DNA from: an uncultured Acidovorax sp.
GTDB lineage: Bacteria > Pseudomonadota > Gammaproteobacteria > Burkholderiales > Burkholderiaceae_C
DNA: 64,000 nt
Assembly: GCA_913774625.1 (NCBI GenBank)
Contig: CAJYHL010000069.1
Span: 1-64,000 of the forward strand
Direction: 5' to 3'
In this document: in pieces, positions 46,141 through 58,738 of the stretch
How positions within the stretch are numbered: the first letter of the stretch is position 1
Layout: each line of letters begins with the position of its first letter
The notes under the pieces: model-generated
Databases searched by the model: none
What the model saw: the letters and a program-made list of their open reading frames with translations, nothing else
Told to the model about the DNA's origin: nothing
Made by a program: the position numbers and the translations under genes

Positions 46141-46965
46141 TCAGGTACGCGCAGCGTTCAGCGCATCGCGGGTCGCTTCGGCGGCGCTGCGGGCCGCTGC
46201 AGCGAAGTCCTGCCCCGCCGACGCGTACAGCACGGCGCGCGAGGAGCTCACGATGATCGGTCCGTTGGCGCGCAGGCCTGCGCGCACGGTGGCGGCTGCG
46301 TCGCCGCCCTGGGCGCCCACGCCGGGGATCAGCAGCGGCACGGTGGGCGCCAGGGCGCGCACGCGTTCGATCTCCGCCGGATAGGTGGCGCCCACCACCA
46401 GGCCGACCTGGCCGTTGGTGTTCCAGGGGCCCTGGGCCTGCCGGGCGATGTGCTCGTACAGCAGCGGCTGGCCTTCCACGCTGGCCAGGCGCTGCGCCTG
46501 CAGGTCGTCGCCGCCGGGATTGGAGGTGCGGCACAGCAGGATGGCGCCCTTGCCGTGGTAGGCCAGGTAGGGCGCGAGCGAGTCGAAGCCCATGAAGGGC
46601 GAGAGCGTGACCGCGTCGGCGCCGTAGCGCTCGAAGGCCTCGCGGGCGTACTGCTCGGCGGTGGAGCCGATGTCGCCGCGCTTGGCGTCGAGGATCACGG
46701 GCACCTGGGGCGCCGTGGCGCGGATGTGGCGGATCAGCTTTTCCAGCTGCGCCTCGGCGCCGTGCGCGGCGAAGTAGGCGATCTGCGGCTTGAAGGCGTT
46801 GACCAGGCTGGCCGTCGCATCGACGATGGCGGCGCAGAAGTCGTAGATCTTGCCGGCATCGCCGCGCAGGTGCTCGGGAAAGCGCTGGGGTTCCGGGTCC
46901 AGGCCCACGCACAGCAGGGAGTCGTTCTGCGCGGTCGCGCCGCGCAGCATGTCGGTGAAGGTCAT
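46141..46965 (-). CDS. pyrF: Orotidine-5'-phosphate decarboxylase, type 2
   Basis: The last step of UMP synthesis, decarboxylating OMP in the cytoplasm. 274 residues, the long PyrF type 2 form. The catalytic motif [19 protein letters not shown] (Asp-Lys-Asp) is at about 90-108, with [12 protein letters not shown] near the N-terminus and [10 protein letters not shown] for phosphate binding. Start: the ATG before the family N-terminus; a long frame extends upstream as composition artefact. Convergent with the EamA gene, divergent from the PEBP gene across 269 bp. Confidence 0.96.
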   Translation of the reverse strand: MTFTDMLRGATAQNDSLLCVGLDPEPQRFPEHLRGDAGKIYDFCAAIVDATASLVNAFKPQIAYFAAHGAEAQLEKLIRHIRATAPQVPVILDAKRGDIGSTAEQYAREAFERYGADAVTLSPFMGFDSLAPYLAYHGKGAILLCRTSNPGGDDLQAQRLASVEGQPLLYEHIARQAQGPWNTNGQVGLVVGATYPAEIERVRALAPTVPLLIPGVGAQGGDAAATVRAGLRANGPIIVSSSRAVLYASAGQDFAAAARSAAEATRDALNAART

Positions 46966-47234
46966 GGCCGGGATTGTAGAAGGCCGCTCCTCGCTCCACG
47001 GCTGCGCGCAGGTGCAGTTGCAGGTCTGCCTGTCCGGCGGGCCGGCTGCTTGTTGCCCGGCGATATCCGTCCCGTCCTCCCGGCGGCGCTCTGCCCGCCA
47101 GATGGGCGGGATCGGGGCTGGAATCGATCGGATGTGGACCGTCGGGCACGGCCGTGCCTTCCTAGAATGCCCCTGCCGCCCCGTTCTGCCGGGGCCGCTG
47201 CCTTGTCCACCCCCCCGCACAGGAGCCTTCACGC

Positions 47235-47870
47235 ATGCAACTCACCAGCCACAGCTTCCAGGACGGCCAGACCATTCCCGGCGAATTCGCCTTCGCGGTG
47301 CCGGATGCGGCAACCCACGTCGCGCTGTCCGCCAACCGCAACCCGCACCTGGCCTGGAGCGGCGCGCCTGCCGGCACGCAGTCGTTCGCCATCGTCTGCC
47401 ACGACCCGGACGTGCCCAGCCGGGGCGACGATGTGAACCAGGAAGGCCGTACCGTGCCGGCCAGCCTGCCGCGCGTGGATTTCTTCCACTGGCTGCTGCT
47501 CGACATTCCCGCGGACCGCACCGAGATCGCCGCCGGCGCCCATTCCAGCGCCGTCATGCCGCGCGGCAAGCCCGGCCCCGCAGCGCCCGAGGGCCTGCGC
47601 CACGGCATCAACGACTACACGGGATGGTTCGCAGGCGACGCCGACATGCGCGGCGACTACTACGGCTACGACGGCCCTTGCCCGCCCTGGAACGATTCCA
47701 TCGTCCACCACTACGTCTTCACGGTGTATGCGCTGGGCACGCCCACGCTGCAGGTCGAGGGGCCGCTGACCGGTGCCAACGTGCGCGCCGCGCTGGAGAA
47801 GGCGCCCGTGCTGGCCCAGGCGCGCCTGACGGGGCTGTACACGCTCAACCCGGCCGTCGCCCTGGCATGA
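47235..47870 (+). CDS. PEBP-like (YbhB/YbcL) protein
   Basis: A 211-residue cytoplasmic protein of the phosphatidylethanolamine-binding fold; role in bacteria uncertain. Family sites: [18 protein letters not shown] (anion-binding Asp-Pro), [12 protein letters not shown] and [24 protein letters not shown]. It keeps the HHY histidine pair near 162-165. A GGAG site precedes the ATG. Followed by a strong intrinsic terminator. Confidence 0.93.
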   Translation: MQLTSHSFQDGQTIPGEFAFAVPDAATHVALSANRNPHLAWSGAPAGTQSFAIVCHDPDVPSRGDDVNQEGRTVPASLPRVDFFHWLLLDIPADRTEIAAGAHSSAVMPRGKPGPAAPEGLRHGINDYTGWFAGDADMRGDYYGYDGPCPPWNDSIVHHYVFTVYALGTPTLQVEGPLTGANVRAALEKAPVLAQARLTGLYTLNPAVALA

Positions 47871-47906
47871 GCGCGCAGGCGCGGCCGGTCGCGCCGATGT
47901 GAAAAA

Positions 47907-47940
47907 GCCCGCTGGCAGGGTGCCAGCGGGCTCTTCTTTT
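47907..47940 (+). terminator. Intrinsic terminator after PEBP gene
   Basis: GCCCGCTGGCA (47907-47917) and TGCCAGCGGGC (47921-47931) form a perfect 11-bp stem, GGG loop, followed by TCTTCTTTT. Confidence 0.9.
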
Positions 47941-47973
47941 GATAGCTGCCAGCGCTTGCGGGACAAGCGCTGG
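47937..47973. repeat. Dispersed palindromic repeat (CCAGCGCTTG type)
   Basis: TTTTGATAGCTG leads into CCAGCGCTTG (47949-47958), loop CGGGA, CAAGCGCTGG (47964-47973), a perfect 10-bp stem. I recognise this GATAGCTGCCAGCGCTTG form as a frequent intergenic element in Comamonadaceae. It sits between the terminator and the pgk 3' end. Confidence 0.6.
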
Positions 47974-48001
47974 TGGCCCAACAGGCTTGTAACCCTGCGG
48001 A

Positions 48002-49195
<1,194 letters not shown>

Positions 49196-49302
49196 GGAAT
49201 GGGCTGGATTGAGGTTGCGCCGCATTTTAGGGCCGGTGCGCGGGCCGGCAGGGCTGTGGTAACCGCTTGGTAACCGGTGGCCGCGCCGCCGCCTCCGCCC
49301 GC

Positions 49303-49668
49303 CTACCAGCCCCAGCCGATGTGCAGCGGCAGATAGACCGCCATGCCCACCACGATGGTGCCCAGGATGCCGCGCCGCCAGAAGTAGTAGCCCGCCGCGC
49401 ACAGCACGGCCGGCAGGCGCGCATCGCGCAGGGTGTGGATCAGTTCGCCCTGCGTCATCAGCAGCTCGGGCGCGATCACGGCGGCGAGGGCCGCCAGCGG
49501 CGCGTACTTCAGGCCGCGCTTGAGCCAGTCGGGCAGGGGCAGCTCGCGCTCCGGGATCATGAAGAAGGAGCGCGAGATCACGGTGATCGCCGCCAGGCCC
49601 AGGATGGCGATGGTGGGCTCCACCCAGGACCAGTCCCAGCCGGAAATCCATGGAATGGCCGCGTTCAT
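49303..49668 (-). CDS. azlD: AzlD-type branched-chain amino acid exporter subunit
   Basis: A 121-residue membrane protein with four helices, the small partner of AzlC. AzlD hallmarks: [42 protein letters not shown] and [29 protein letters not shown]. Its start overlaps the AzlC stop (ATGA). Together they export branched-chain amino acids or analogues. Confidence 0.93.
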   Translation of the reverse strand: MNAAIPWISGWDWSWVEPTIAILGLAAITVISRSFFMIPERELPLPDWLKRGLKYAPLAALAAVIAPELLMTQGELIHTLRDARLPAVLCAAGYYFWRRGILGTIVVGMAVYLPLHIGWGW

Positions 49669-50492
49669 GGGTGGCGCTCCTCGCGCAGCGGCACGTCGCC
49701 GTCCTGCACCTGGCGGCGGTCTGAGGGCGGCAGGGGCCGGTCGGCCGGCACCAGCAGCACGCGGGGCTTGCGGCGCAGGTGGTGGTCGGCCGCCTCCATC
49801 AGCAGGCCGGCCGTCACGGCGGCGGCGATCGCCACCAGGATGTTGAGCTTGAGCGGCAGGGCGAACGCGGCGATGGCGGCCGAGGCGGCGACCAGCGTGG
49901 CCAGCCAGGTGGCCCGGTCGAACAGCATGGACAGCAGTACGCCCAACAGGGCCAGCACGCCTGCGAAGCCCAGTCCCCAGGACAGCGGCACGGCGTTGGC
50001 CAGCAGGATGCCGGCGATGGAGGGCACCTGCCACGAAAGCCAGTTGACCGACGCCGCGCCCCAGAAATAGGGCACCTGTTCGGGCTGCGGTTCGGGGCGG
50101 GGAAAGCGCTTCATGAAGGCCACGAAGATCACGTCGCCGCTGAAATAGCCCAGCGCCAGCCGGTGTCGGCGCGGCAGCCCGTGGAAGTAGCTGCGCCACA
50201 TGCTGCTGAAGATGACGAAGCGCAGGTTCACGCACATGGCGGTGAGCCACACCACCCAGAGCGGAGCGCCCGCCGCCATCAGCGGCAGCACGGCCAGCTG
50301 CGCGCTGCCGGCATAGACGACGATCGACATGAAGAGCGCCATGGGCACCGACATCCCCGTCTTGATCATGGCCACGCCGGTCACCAGGCCCCACGCGGCG
50401 ATGCCCACGCAGGTTCCCAGCATGTCCGTCACGCCCCGGCGGTAGTCCGGGTCGCGCAAGGTGGCGCGCAGCGCCTGCAAGCGACGGCTCAC
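49665..50492 (-). CDS. azlC: AzlC-type branched-chain amino acid exporter subunit
   Basis: A 275-residue inner-membrane protein of about seven or eight helices. Family segments: [72 protein letters not shown] and [15 protein letters not shown] start overlapping the fmt stop (GTGA) at 50489-50492, and the azlD start overlaps its own stop, so fmt, azlC and azlD form a tightly coupled unit. Its C-terminal cytoplasmic tail is long and basic/acidic mixed. Confidence 0.92.
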   Translation of the reverse strand: MSRRLQALRATLRDPDYRRGVTDMLGTCVGIAAWGLVTGVAMIKTGMSVPMALFMSIVVYAGSAQLAVLPLMAAGAPLWVVWLTAMCVNLRFVIFSSMWRSYFHGLPRRHRLALGYFSGDVIFVAFMKRFPRPEPQPEQVPYFWGAASVNWLSWQVPSIAGILLANAVPLSWGLGFAGVLALLGVLLSMLFDRATWLATLVAASAAIAAFALPLKLNILVAIAAAVTAGLLMEAADHHLRRKPRVLLVPADRPLPPSDRRQVQDGDVPLREERHP

Positions 50493-51544
50493 GCCGGCTC
50501 CGCCATGCCCAGCACCTGCCCCGGCGCCAGCGCGAAGCCGCGCAGGAAGTCCGCCGCCGGCAGGCGCTTGCCGCCCGCGCGCTGCAGCACCGTCAGGCGC
50601 AGCGTGCCCTGGCCGCAGGCCACGGCGATGCCAGCCGGATCGATGGCAAGAATCTGCCCCGGGCGCGCATCCGTTGCGGGCTGCGTGCTATCGATTTCGC
50701 AGCTCCACAGCTTGACCACCTCGCCCTGGGCCGTGGTGCTCGCGCCGGGGAAGGGGTCGAAGGCGCGGATACGCCGGCCGATGGCCTCGGCCGGCAGCGT
50801 CCAGTCGATGGCGCTTTCGGCCTTCTCGATCTTGTGCGCATAGGTCACGCCCTCGGCGGGCTGCGGCTGGGGGCGCAGGCCGCCGCAGGCCGCCAGCTCC
50901 AGCGCCTCGACGATCATGCGTCCGCCCAGGCCCGCCAGGCGGTCGTGCAGGCTGGCGGTGGTGTCGGCCGGGGTGATGGGCAGGCGCTCCATCAGCAGCA
51001 TGTCGCCCGTGTCCAGGCCGGCGTCCATCTGCATGATGGTCACGCCGGTCTCGGCGTCGCCGGTCTCGATGGCGCGGTGGATGGGCGCGGCGCCGCGCCA
51101 GCGCGGCAGCAGGCTGGCGTGGATGTTGAGGCAGCCCAGGCCGTGGGCCCCCACGCTCCCCGCGGTGCGCGGTTCGCTGCCCCCCTGGGGGGCCTTCGCG
51201 CCTTCGGGCGGCCGTGCGGCGCCCATCAGGTCCAGCACCCACTGCGGCAGGATCAGCCCGTAGGCGGCCACCACCATGGCATCGGCGCAGGCGGCCCGCA
51301 GCGCCTCGCGCGCGGCGGCGGCGTCTTCGGGGTACTTGCCGTCCAGGCGCAGGCTGCGCGGCTGGGCCACGGGGATGCCGTGCTCCAGCGCGCACTGCTT
51401 GACGGGCGAGGCCTGCAGTTTCATGCCGCGGCCTGCGGGGCGGTCGGGCTGGGTAAGCACCAGCGGCACGGAGAAACCGGCGCCGATCAGGCGTTCCAGG
51501 GCCACACGGGCGAAATCCGGCGTGCCGGCGAAAACGATCTTCAT
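50489..51544 (-). CDS. fmt: Methionyl-tRNA formyltransferase, with in-frame insertion
   Basis: Formylates initiator Met-tRNA from 10-formyl-THF in the cytoplasm. 351 residues against a usual ~315. N-terminal formyltransferase domain: [35 protein letters not shown], then the catalytic [20 protein letters not shown] (Asn, His) and the Asp in [10 protein letters not shown]. The extra length is a ~27-residue segment (about 108-134) placed just before that catalytic motif; its DNA has the form of a dispersed repeat. The C-terminal tRNA-binding domain begins near [14 protein letters not shown]. First of three coupled genes. Confidence 0.95.
   Translation of the reverse strand: MKIVFAGTPDFARVALERLIGAGFSVPLVLTQPDRPAGRGMKLQASPVKQCALEHGIPVAQPRSLRLDGKYPEDAAAAREALRAACADAMVVAAYGLILPQWVLDLMGAARPPEGAKAPQGGSEPRTAGSVGAHGLGCLNIHASLLPRWRGAAPIHRAIETGDAETGVTIMQMDAGLDTGDMLLMERLPITPADTTASLHDRLAGLGGRMIVEALELAACGGLRPQPQPAEGVTYAHKIEKAESAIDWTLPAEAIGRRIRAFDPFPGASTTAQGEVVKLWSCEIDSTQPATDARPGQILAIDPAGIAVACGQGTLRLTVLQRAGGKRLPAADFLRGFALAPGQVLGMAEPA
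51143..51223. other. Repeat-like in-frame insert within fmt
   Basis: Roughly 81 bp with no counterpart in ordinary Fmt; it carries CCCCCTGGGGGG near its centre and a Gly/Arg/Pro-rich translation ([20 protein letters not shown]). The core resembles a GC-rich intergenic repeat of this bacterial family. It is a multiple of three and leaves the catalytic motif intact. Confidence 0.6.
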
Positions 51545-51622
51545 GGTGGATTCAGCAAGGCGCCATCTGGGGCGCGGAACATGACGCGAACAGCGCGCCG
51601 ACGGGCGGCCCCCGCCAGTGTG

Positions 51623-52147
51623 TCAGAGCGGACGGCGGTCGCCGGGCAGCGGCTCGTCGGTGAACATGACGCGGCGCACGATGCCGGCCGGGTCGATATG
51701 CACGTGGGCCAGCCGGCGCAGATTGATGTCGGCGATGAAGCGGTAGGTCCAGACCACGCCGTCGAAACTGGAGACGCGGCTGACCTCGTAAGGCGGGCCG
51801 AAGGTGGCGCGCACGTCGGCGCCGGTCCAGCGGCCGACGGGAATGGCGGCGAAGCGCTCGAAGGTCAGCACCTGCTCGGTGCGGGCCACGCGCCCGGCCG
51901 CGTCCAGATCGACGTGGTAGGCATAGAAGCCCATCGGGTAGGTGGTGTAGAGCCAGCTTTCGCCGCCGCCGGGCAGCGCAGTGACGGAATAGGGCGTGCC
52001 CAGCTGCGCGGCCACGGTGGCGCGGGGCGTGCCGGGCGCCATCTGCGTGGGATATGCGGCGCAGGCGGCCAGCAGCAGCGCGGCCGCCAGGGGCAGCCAC
52101 AGGGCGCGCAGCAGGGCGAGCGCAGGCCGGCCGCCTGGCAGGGTCAT
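51623..52147 (-). CDS. Outer-membrane lipoprotein, BamE/SmpA-like
   Basis: A 174-residue lipoprotein: [14 protein letters not shown] (Cys29) is a lipobox. The mature part has an SmpA/OmlA-like beta-alpha fold ([33 protein letters not shown]), of the kind found in BamE and related outer-membrane assembly proteins, though it is not BamE itself by context. Its ATG overlaps the def stop (ATGA). It sits between def and fmt, on the same strand. Confidence 0.8.
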   Translation of the reverse strand: MTLPGGRPALALLRALWLPLAAALLLAACAAYPTQMAPGTPRATVAAQLGTPYSVTALPGGGESWLYTTYPMGFYAYHVDLDAAGRVARTEQVLTFERFAAIPVGRWTGADVRATFGPPYEVSRVSSFDGVVWTYRFIADINLRRLAHVHIDPAGIVRRVMFTDEPLPGDRRPL

Positions 52148-52653
52148 GCCCGTTCCTCGCGCTGCTGCTTGACCAGCTTGGTCTTGATGCGGTTGCGCTT
52201 GAGCGGAGACAGGTATTCGACGAACACCTTGCCCATCAGGTGGTCCATCTCGTGCTGGATGCACACGGCCAGCATGCCTTCGGCCTCGATCGTGCGGGGC
52301 TGGCCGTCGCGGTCCAGCGCGCGCACATGCACGGCGGCGGCGCGCTCCACGCCGTCGTAGATGCCGGGCACGGAAAGGCAGCCTTCCTCGCCCGTTACCC
52401 GCTCGGCGCTGGCCCAGACGATCTCGGGGTTGATGAGCACCAGGGGCGTGTCCCGCTCTTCCGAGACGTCGATGACGACGATGCGCTCATGCACGTCCAC
52501 CTGCGTGGCGGCCAGGCCGATGCCATGGGCGTCGTACATGGTGGCGAGCATGTCGTCCAGCAGGGCGCGAACGCGCTCGTCCACTTGCTGGACGGGCTGG
52601 GCGACCTTGTGCAGGCGCGGATCGGGGTAGCGGAGAATGGAAAGAATGGCCAT
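52144..52653 (-). CDS. def: Peptide deformylase
   Basis: Removes the formyl group from nascent proteins, the counterpart of Fmt. 169 residues. Metal motifs: [16 protein letters not shown] (Cys ligand) and [12 protein letters not shown] (two His ligands, catalytic Glu). [15 protein letters not shown] is the standard N-terminus; a slightly longer frame upstream is less likely. Followed by the lipoprotein and then fmt; divergent from the LysM gene. Confidence 0.96.
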   Translation of the reverse strand: MAILSILRYPDPRLHKVAQPVQQVDERVRALLDDMLATMYDAHGIGLAATQVDVHERIVVIDVSEERDTPLVLINPEIVWASAERVTGEEGCLSVPGIYDGVERAAAVHVRALDRDGQPRTIEAEGMLAVCIQHEMDHLMGKVFVEYLSPLKRNRIKTKLVKQQREERA

Positions 52654-52897
52654 GGCGCGGGGGAGATATGTCGCTATTTTCGCCACTTTCCCGGGGTGTC
52701 TCCGGATGCGCCGTCAATAATCATTGCCCCTGAAAGGGCTTGCGCAGAGAATCACAAAAGGTTTTGAACGTCTCGGCCGCTGTGTCATTCGTTACGAAAA
52801 GCAGGGCGGCCCATGCTTCGCCTGCCGGCCGGCGGCGCTCAGCGTCCTGCGTTTTCTCCCTTTTTCCCACTGCATGCAGCATTACATAAGGAACGAC

Positions 52898-54115
52898 ATG
52901 AGGGCATCCATCCGCGCGCGCCGCAACGTGCTGGGCACGCTGGCTTTCCTGACCGGATGCCTGTCCGTCCTTCCCGCGCTGGCGCAGACCGCCGCCGGCC
53001 GCTATCCCGTCACCGGCGAGCAGCGCGCCACGGCCCAGCAGGTCGCCTCGCGCGGCATTCCGCTGTCCGAACTCTCGCCCACCGCGCCCGACACCTACGT
53101 GGTCAAGCGCGGCGATACGCTCTGGGGCATCTCGGGCATGTACCTGCAGCGGCCCTGGCGCTGGCCCGAACTCTGGGGCATGAACCTGCAGGCCATCCCC
53201 AACCCGCACCTGATCTATCCGGGCCAGACCCTCTACCTGGAAAAGGTGGACGGCTACGCCCGCCTGCGCACCAGCCGCTCCGGCGATCCGACGGACACCG
53301 TCCGCCTGTCGCCCCGCACCCGCTACGAGAGCCTGGCCGCCAGCGCCCTGCCCACGCTGCCGCCGCACCTGATCGAGCCTTTCCTCGTCGAGCCGCTGGT
53401 GGTGGACGAACTCACCTTCTCGCAGGCGCCTCGGCTCGTGGCCGCCACCGAGTCGCGCGTGCTCATGACCAGCGGCGACCGCGCCTACGCCATGGGCCCT
53501 GCGGGCAATCCGCTGCTGATCTCGCCGCAGGCGCCGCGCCAGTTCCGCGTGTTCCGCAGCGCCACGCCCATGAAGGACCCGGTCACCGGCGAAATCCTGG
53601 GCTATGAGGCCCAGTACGTCGGCCTGGCCGACCTGGTGCGCAGCCAGTCGGTCGAGTCCACGCCCGACGGCAAGGGCGGCACCACCGAAGAGATCGTGCC
53701 CGCCACGGTGGACCTGCGTGCCGCCAAGGAAGAGATCCGCCCCGGCGACCGCCTGCTGCCCGCGCCCGAGCGTGTGCTGACCAGCTACACCCCGCGCGCG
53801 CCGCAGGTGCCGGTCGATGCCCGCGTGGTGTCGCTCTACGGCAGCAGCGCGCTGGCCTTCGCAGCGCAGAACCAAGTGGTGGCCATCAACAAGGGCACGC
53901 GCGACGGCGTCGAAGCCGGCTACGTGCTCACCGTGCTCACCCAGGGCGCGCGCATCACCGACAAGACCGACGGCGAGCGCATCGCCCTGCGCCTGCCCAG
54001 CGAGGCCAACGGCACGGCCATGGTGTTCCGCACCTTCGACCGGGTGTCCTACGCGCTGCTGCTGCGTGTGGAACGGGGCGTGCGCGTGGGCGACCGCCTA
54101 GTCAACCCGCAGTAA
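52898..54115 (+). CDS. LysM peptidoglycan-binding exported protein
   Basis: A 405-residue exported protein. Leader MRASIRARRNVLGTLAFLTGCLSVLPALAQ (signal peptide; cleavage near 30; a lipobox-like FLTGC is also present). The LysM domain at ~65-115 reads TYVVKRGDTLWGISGMYL ... LIYPGQTLYL. The rest is a long beta-rich region without a recognised catalytic motif. This LysM protein stands upstream of dprA in many betaproteobacteria. AAGGA site precedes the ATG. Divergent from def. Confidence 0.92.
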   Translation: MRASIRARRNVLGTLAFLTGCLSVLPALAQTAAGRYPVTGEQRATAQQVASRGIPLSELSPTAPDTYVVKRGDTLWGISGMYLQRPWRWPELWGMNLQAIPNPHLIYPGQTLYLEKVDGYARLRTSRSGDPTDTVRLSPRTRYESLAASALPTLPPHLIEPFLVEPLVVDELTFSQAPRLVAATESRVLMTSGDRAYAMGPAGNPLLISPQAPRQFRVFRSATPMKDPVTGEILGYEAQYVGLADLVRSQSVESTPDGKGGTTEEIVPATVDLRAAKEEIRPGDRLLPAPERVLTSYTPRAPQVPVDARVVSLYGSSALAFAAQNQVVAINKGTRDGVEAGYVLTVLTQGARITDKTDGERIALRLPSEANGTAMVFRTFDRVSYALLLRVERGVRVGDRLVNPQ

Positions 54116-54187
54116 GCGCGCTGGCGGTCCGCGGAGAACCGGCCGGGCACCAGGCCGCTGCCGGGGCCCCGCTCCCGCCCTTCTTCC

Positions 54188-55378
54188 ATGCACCCCGAAG
54201 AACTCACCGCCTGGCTGCGGCTCACGCTGAGCGAGGGCGTGGGCTCCACCACGGCCCGGCGCCTGCTGGCCGCCTTCGGCCTGCCGCAGGCCATCTTCCG
54301 CCAGAGCGAAGCCGCGCTGCAGGCCTGTGGCGCCACGGCCGCGCAGGCCCGCGCCCTGTGCAGCGAGCCCGAGGCGCTGGCCGCCCGCATCGAGGGCGCG
54401 CGCCAGTGGCTGGCCCTGCCGGGAGCCGAAGGCGGCGGTCCGGCTCGGGGCATCGTCACGCTGGGCGACGCGCGCTATCCGCGCAGCCTGCTGGAAACCG
54501 AGGACCCGCCGCTGCTGCTCTACGTGCTGGGCGCGCCGCGCTTCGTCGAGGGCGAGTGCGAGCCCTTTCCCTCCTCCCGCTGTCTGGCCGTGGTGGGCAG
54601 CCGCAACCCGACGGCCCAGGGCGCGGACAACGCCCGCCAGTTCGCCCGGGCGCTGCGCGCGGCGGGCCTCGGCATCGTCTCGGGCCTGGCGCTGGGCGTG
54701 GATGCCGCTGCCCACGAGGGCGCGCTGGACGATCCCGGGGATGCGTCCGTGCCGGCCACCATCGCCGTCGTGGGCACGGGGCTGGACCGGGTCTATCCGC
54801 GCCGCAACCTGGATCTGGCCCGGCGCATCGCCCAGCACGGGCTGATCGTGAGCGAATACCCGCTGGGCACGCCGCCGCTGCCGCCCAACTTCCCCAGGCG
54901 CAACCGCATCATCTCGGGCCTGTCGCAGGGCACGCTGGTGGTCGAGGCGGCGCTGGCCTCTGGCTCGCTGATCACGGCCCGCCTGGCGGCCGAGCAGGGG
55001 CGCGAGGTGTTCGCCATCCCGGGTTCCATCCACGCGCCGCAGTCGCGCGGCTGCCATGCGCTGATCCGCCAGGGTGCCAAGCTGGTGGAGTCGGCCCAGG
55101 ACGTGCTGGAAGAGCTGCGCATGCCGGCCGCAGGCGCGGCGCCGGACCGCAGCGACGGAGCCGGCGTGCCGCCGGAGGGGGAGGGTGGCGAGGCCGGAAG
55201 TGGCCCCCATGCCGATCTGCTGGAGGCCCTGGGCTTCGACCCGGTGAGCTTCGATGCGCTGCAGGCGCGCACGGGGCGGGACACCGCCGGCCTGCAGGTC
55301 GCGCTGCTGGAGCTGGAACTCGAAGGCCGGGTGGCCCGGCTGCCCGGCGGCCTGTTCCAGCGCATGGGCCGGGGCTGA
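54188..55378 (+). CDS. dprA: DNA-processing protein DprA
   Basis: Protects incoming single-stranded DNA and loads RecA during natural transformation. 396 residues. N-terminal SAM-like part ~1-100, then the Rossmann core VVGSRNPTAQGADNARQFARAL, GLGIVSGLALGVDAAAH and VVGTGLDRVYPRRN ... PPLPPNFPRRNRIISGLSQGTLVVEA (DprA signature). The C-terminal winged-helix region begins near HADLLEALGFDPVSFDALQARTG. Starts 72 bp after the LysM gene. Confidence 0.95.
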   Translation: MHPEELTAWLRLTLSEGVGSTTARRLLAAFGLPQAIFRQSEAALQACGATAAQARALCSEPEALAARIEGARQWLALPGAEGGGPARGIVTLGDARYPRSLLETEDPPLLLYVLGAPRFVEGECEPFPSSRCLAVVGSRNPTAQGADNARQFARALRAAGLGIVSGLALGVDAAAHEGALDDPGDASVPATIAVVGTGLDRVYPRRNLDLARRIAQHGLIVSEYPLGTPPLPPNFPRRNRIISGLSQGTLVVEAALASGSLITARLAAEQGREVFAIPGSIHAPQSRGCHALIRQGAKLVESAQDVLEELRMPAAGAAPDRSDGAGVPPEGEGGEAGSGPHADLLEALGFDPVSFDALQARTGRDTAGLQVALLELELEGRVARLPGGLFQRMGRG

Positions 55379-55400
55379 GGCCTCGGCCAGCGATGGTCCG

Positions 55401-56333
55401 TTAGAGGCCCAGCATCAGCTTCAGGTTCTGCACGGCAGCGCCGCTGGCGCCCTTGCCCAGGTTGTCCAGGCGCGCGACGGCCACGGCATGGCGATGCTCG
55501 TCGTTGCCGAACACGCGCAGTTCCAGCTGGTTGGTGTCGTTGAGCGCGGTGGGTTCGAGCTTGCCGTCTTCGGTGCGCGGCAGCACGCGCACCCACTGGT
55601 CGGGCGTGTTGCTGCGGGCGTAGTGGGCGGCCAGCGCGTCGTGCAGGTCGGCCACCTTGGGCGTGCCGGGCAGCAGGTCCAGATGCAGCGGCAGCTGCAC
55701 CAGCATGCCCTGGCGGAAGTTGCCCACCGAGGGTGTGAAGATCGGCCGGCGCGCGAGGCCGGTGTACTTCATGATCTCGGGCAGGTGCTTGTGCGACAGG
55801 CCCAGGGCGTAGAGCTCGAAGGGCGCGGCTTCGCCCTTTTCATAGGCCTCGATCATCGGGCGGCCGCCGCCCGAATAGCCGCTGACCGAGGGCAGCGCCA
55901 CCGGGTAGTCGGCCGGCAGCAGGCCGGCATCGACCAGCGGGCGCAGCAGCGCGATGGCGCCGGTGGCGTAGCAGCCGGGGTTGGACACGCGCAGCGCGCC
56001 CTTCACGGCCTGTGCCTGGCCGGCCGAGAGCTCGGGAAAGCCGTAAACCCAGCCGTCCGCCGTGCGGTGCGCGGTGGAGGCGTCGATGATGCGGATGCTG
56101 CGGCCGGTTTCGGCGGTGATGGCGTCCACCAGGGCCACGGTTTCGCGCGCGGCGTCGTCGTGCAGGCACAACACGACCAGGTCCACCCCGGCGATCAGGG
56201 CGCGCTTGGCGGCCACGTCCTTGCGCAGCTCGGGCGCGATGCTGACCAGCTCGACCTGGGGCATGGACTGCAGGCGTTCGCGGATCTCCAGTCCGGTGGT
56301 GCCGGCTTCGCCGTCGATGAACACTTTAGACAT
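55401..56333 (-). CDS. argC: N-acetyl-gamma-glutamyl-phosphate reductase, type 2
   Basis: The third step of arginine synthesis, reducing N-acetylglutamyl phosphate with NADPH. 310 residues, the short type 2 form. Nucleotide loop [17 protein letters not shown] at the N-terminus; catalytic Cys121 in [29 protein letters not shown] and LSHKHLPEI further on. Convergent with dprA and divergent from sucC. No other arginine genes are near. Confidence 0.95.
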   Translation of the reverse strand: MSKVFIDGEAGTTGLEIRERLQSMPQVELVSIAPELRKDVAAKRALIAGVDLVVLCLHDDAARETVALVDAITAETGRSIRIIDASTAHRTADGWVYGFPELSAGQAQAVKGALRVSNPGCYATGAIALLRPLVDAGLLPADYPVALPSVSGYSGGGRPMIEAYEKGEAAPFELYALGLSHKHLPEIMKYTGLARRPIFTPSVGNFRQGMLVQLPLHLDLLPGTPKVADLHDALAAHYARSNTPDQWVRVLPRTEDGKLEPTALNDTNQLELRVFGNDEHRHAVAVARLDNLGKGASGAAVQNLKLMLGL

Positions 56334-56510
56334 GGGCTGGATCTCCTGCGAAAAGCTGCGGCCGGGCCGCTATGGGTGGGGTACGTCGTATCCACATGGG
56401 TGGTGCGCTGCAGCATGATACAGTCGCCGGTTGCCATGTCCCAAGCCCGCGGCCAGACATCCAACATCATGGCAAACGGGTAAACACCATCCTTTCCTGA
56501 GAGAGACCTC

Positions 56511-57671
<1,161 letters not shown>

Positions 57672-57686
57672 GCCCGGAGAACATTC

Positions 57687-58583
57687 ATGTCGATCTACAT
57701 CAACAAAGACACCAAGGTCATCACCCAAGGCATCACGGGCAAGACGGGCCAGTTCCACACCGAGAAGTGCCAGGAATACGCGAACGGCAAGAACTGCTTC
57801 GTCGCGGGCGTGAACCCCAAGAAGGCCGGCGAGTCGATCTTCAACATCCCGATCTACGCCTCCGTCAAGGAAGCCGCATCGCAGACCGGCGCCACCGTGT
57901 CGGTGATCTACGTGCCGCCCGCAGGCGCTGCCGCCGCGATCTGGGAAGCCGTGGAAGCCGACCTGGACATGGCCATCTGCATCACCGAAGGCATTCCTGT
58001 CCGCGACATGCTCGAAGTGCGCAACAAGATGAAGGCCAAGGAAGCCGCAGGCGGCAAGAAGACCCTGCTGCTGGGCCCCAACTGCCCCGGCCTGATCACG
58101 CCCGACGAGATCAAGATCGGCATCATGCCCGGCCACATCCACCGCAAGGGCCGCATCGGCGTGGTCTCTCGCTCCGGCACGCTGACCTATGAAGCCGTGG
58201 CCATGCTGACCGAAGTGGGCCTGGGCCAGTCGAGCGCCGTGGGCATCGGTGGCGACCCCATCAACGGCCTGAAGCACATCGACGTCATGAAGGCCTTCAA
58301 CGACGATCCCGACACCGACGCCGTCATCATGATCGGCGAGATCGGCGGTCCGGACGAGGCCGAAGCCGCCCAATGGTGCAAGGCCAACATGAAGAAGCCC
58401 ATCGTCGGCTTCATCGCCGGCGTCACCGCCCCTCCCGGCAAGCGCATGGGCCACGCCGGCGCGCTGATCTCCGGCGGCGCCGACACGGCCGATGCCAAGC
58501 TCGCCATCATGGAAGAGTGCGGCTTCGTCGTGACGCGCAACCCGTCCGAGCTGGGCAAGTTGCTCAAGGCCCAGCTGAAGTGA
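57687..58583 (+). CDS. sucD: Succinyl-CoA synthetase alpha subunit
   Basis: The alpha chain of the TCA-cycle succinyl-CoA synthetase. 298 residues. CoA-binding Rossmann domain: [22 protein letters not shown]-equivalent [24 protein letters not shown]; the active-site His is in [25 protein letters not shown]. Forms the enzyme with SucC. A strong terminator lies 92 bp after the stop. Confidence 0.98.
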   Translation: MSIYINKDTKVITQGITGKTGQFHTEKCQEYANGKNCFVAGVNPKKAGESIFNIPIYASVKEAASQTGATVSVIYVPPAGAAAAIWEAVEADLDMAICITEGIPVRDMLEVRNKMKAKEAAGGKKTLLLGPNCPGLITPDEIKIGIMPGHIHRKGRIGVVSRSGTLTYEAVAMLTEVGLGQSSAVGIGGDPINGLKHIDVMKAFNDDPDTDAVIMIGEIGGPDEAEAAQWCKANMKKPIVGFIAGVTAPPGKRMGHAGALISGGADTADAKLAIMEECGFVVTRNPSELGKLLKAQLK

Positions 58584-58674
58584 TCCGGCTGCCGGGGTGG
58601 CGGCAGGCGATAAGCAAAACTACGCACGCTCCGGGGCCCGGCCGCCGATAAACTCGGCGCTCCCCAAAGAACAG

Positions 58675-58706
58675 GAAGCGCCCGAAACGCGAGTTTCGGG
58701 CGCTTC
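58675..58706 (+). terminator. Intrinsic terminator after sucCD
   Basis: GAAGCGCCCGAAAC (58675-58688) and GTTTCGGGCGCTTC (58693-58706) form a perfect 14-bp stem with loop GCGA. Only a short T-poor tail (TTGCATT) follows. It lies 32 bp before the TerC start. Confidence 0.85.
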
Positions 58707-58738
58707 TTGCATTCACATATAACACCGGAGCCATCGCC

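Noticed and set aside
58584-58738. Manganese (yybP-ykoY) riboswitch before TerC
   Set aside because: The gap is short and filled by the sucCD terminator; no conserved riboswitch segments are seen.
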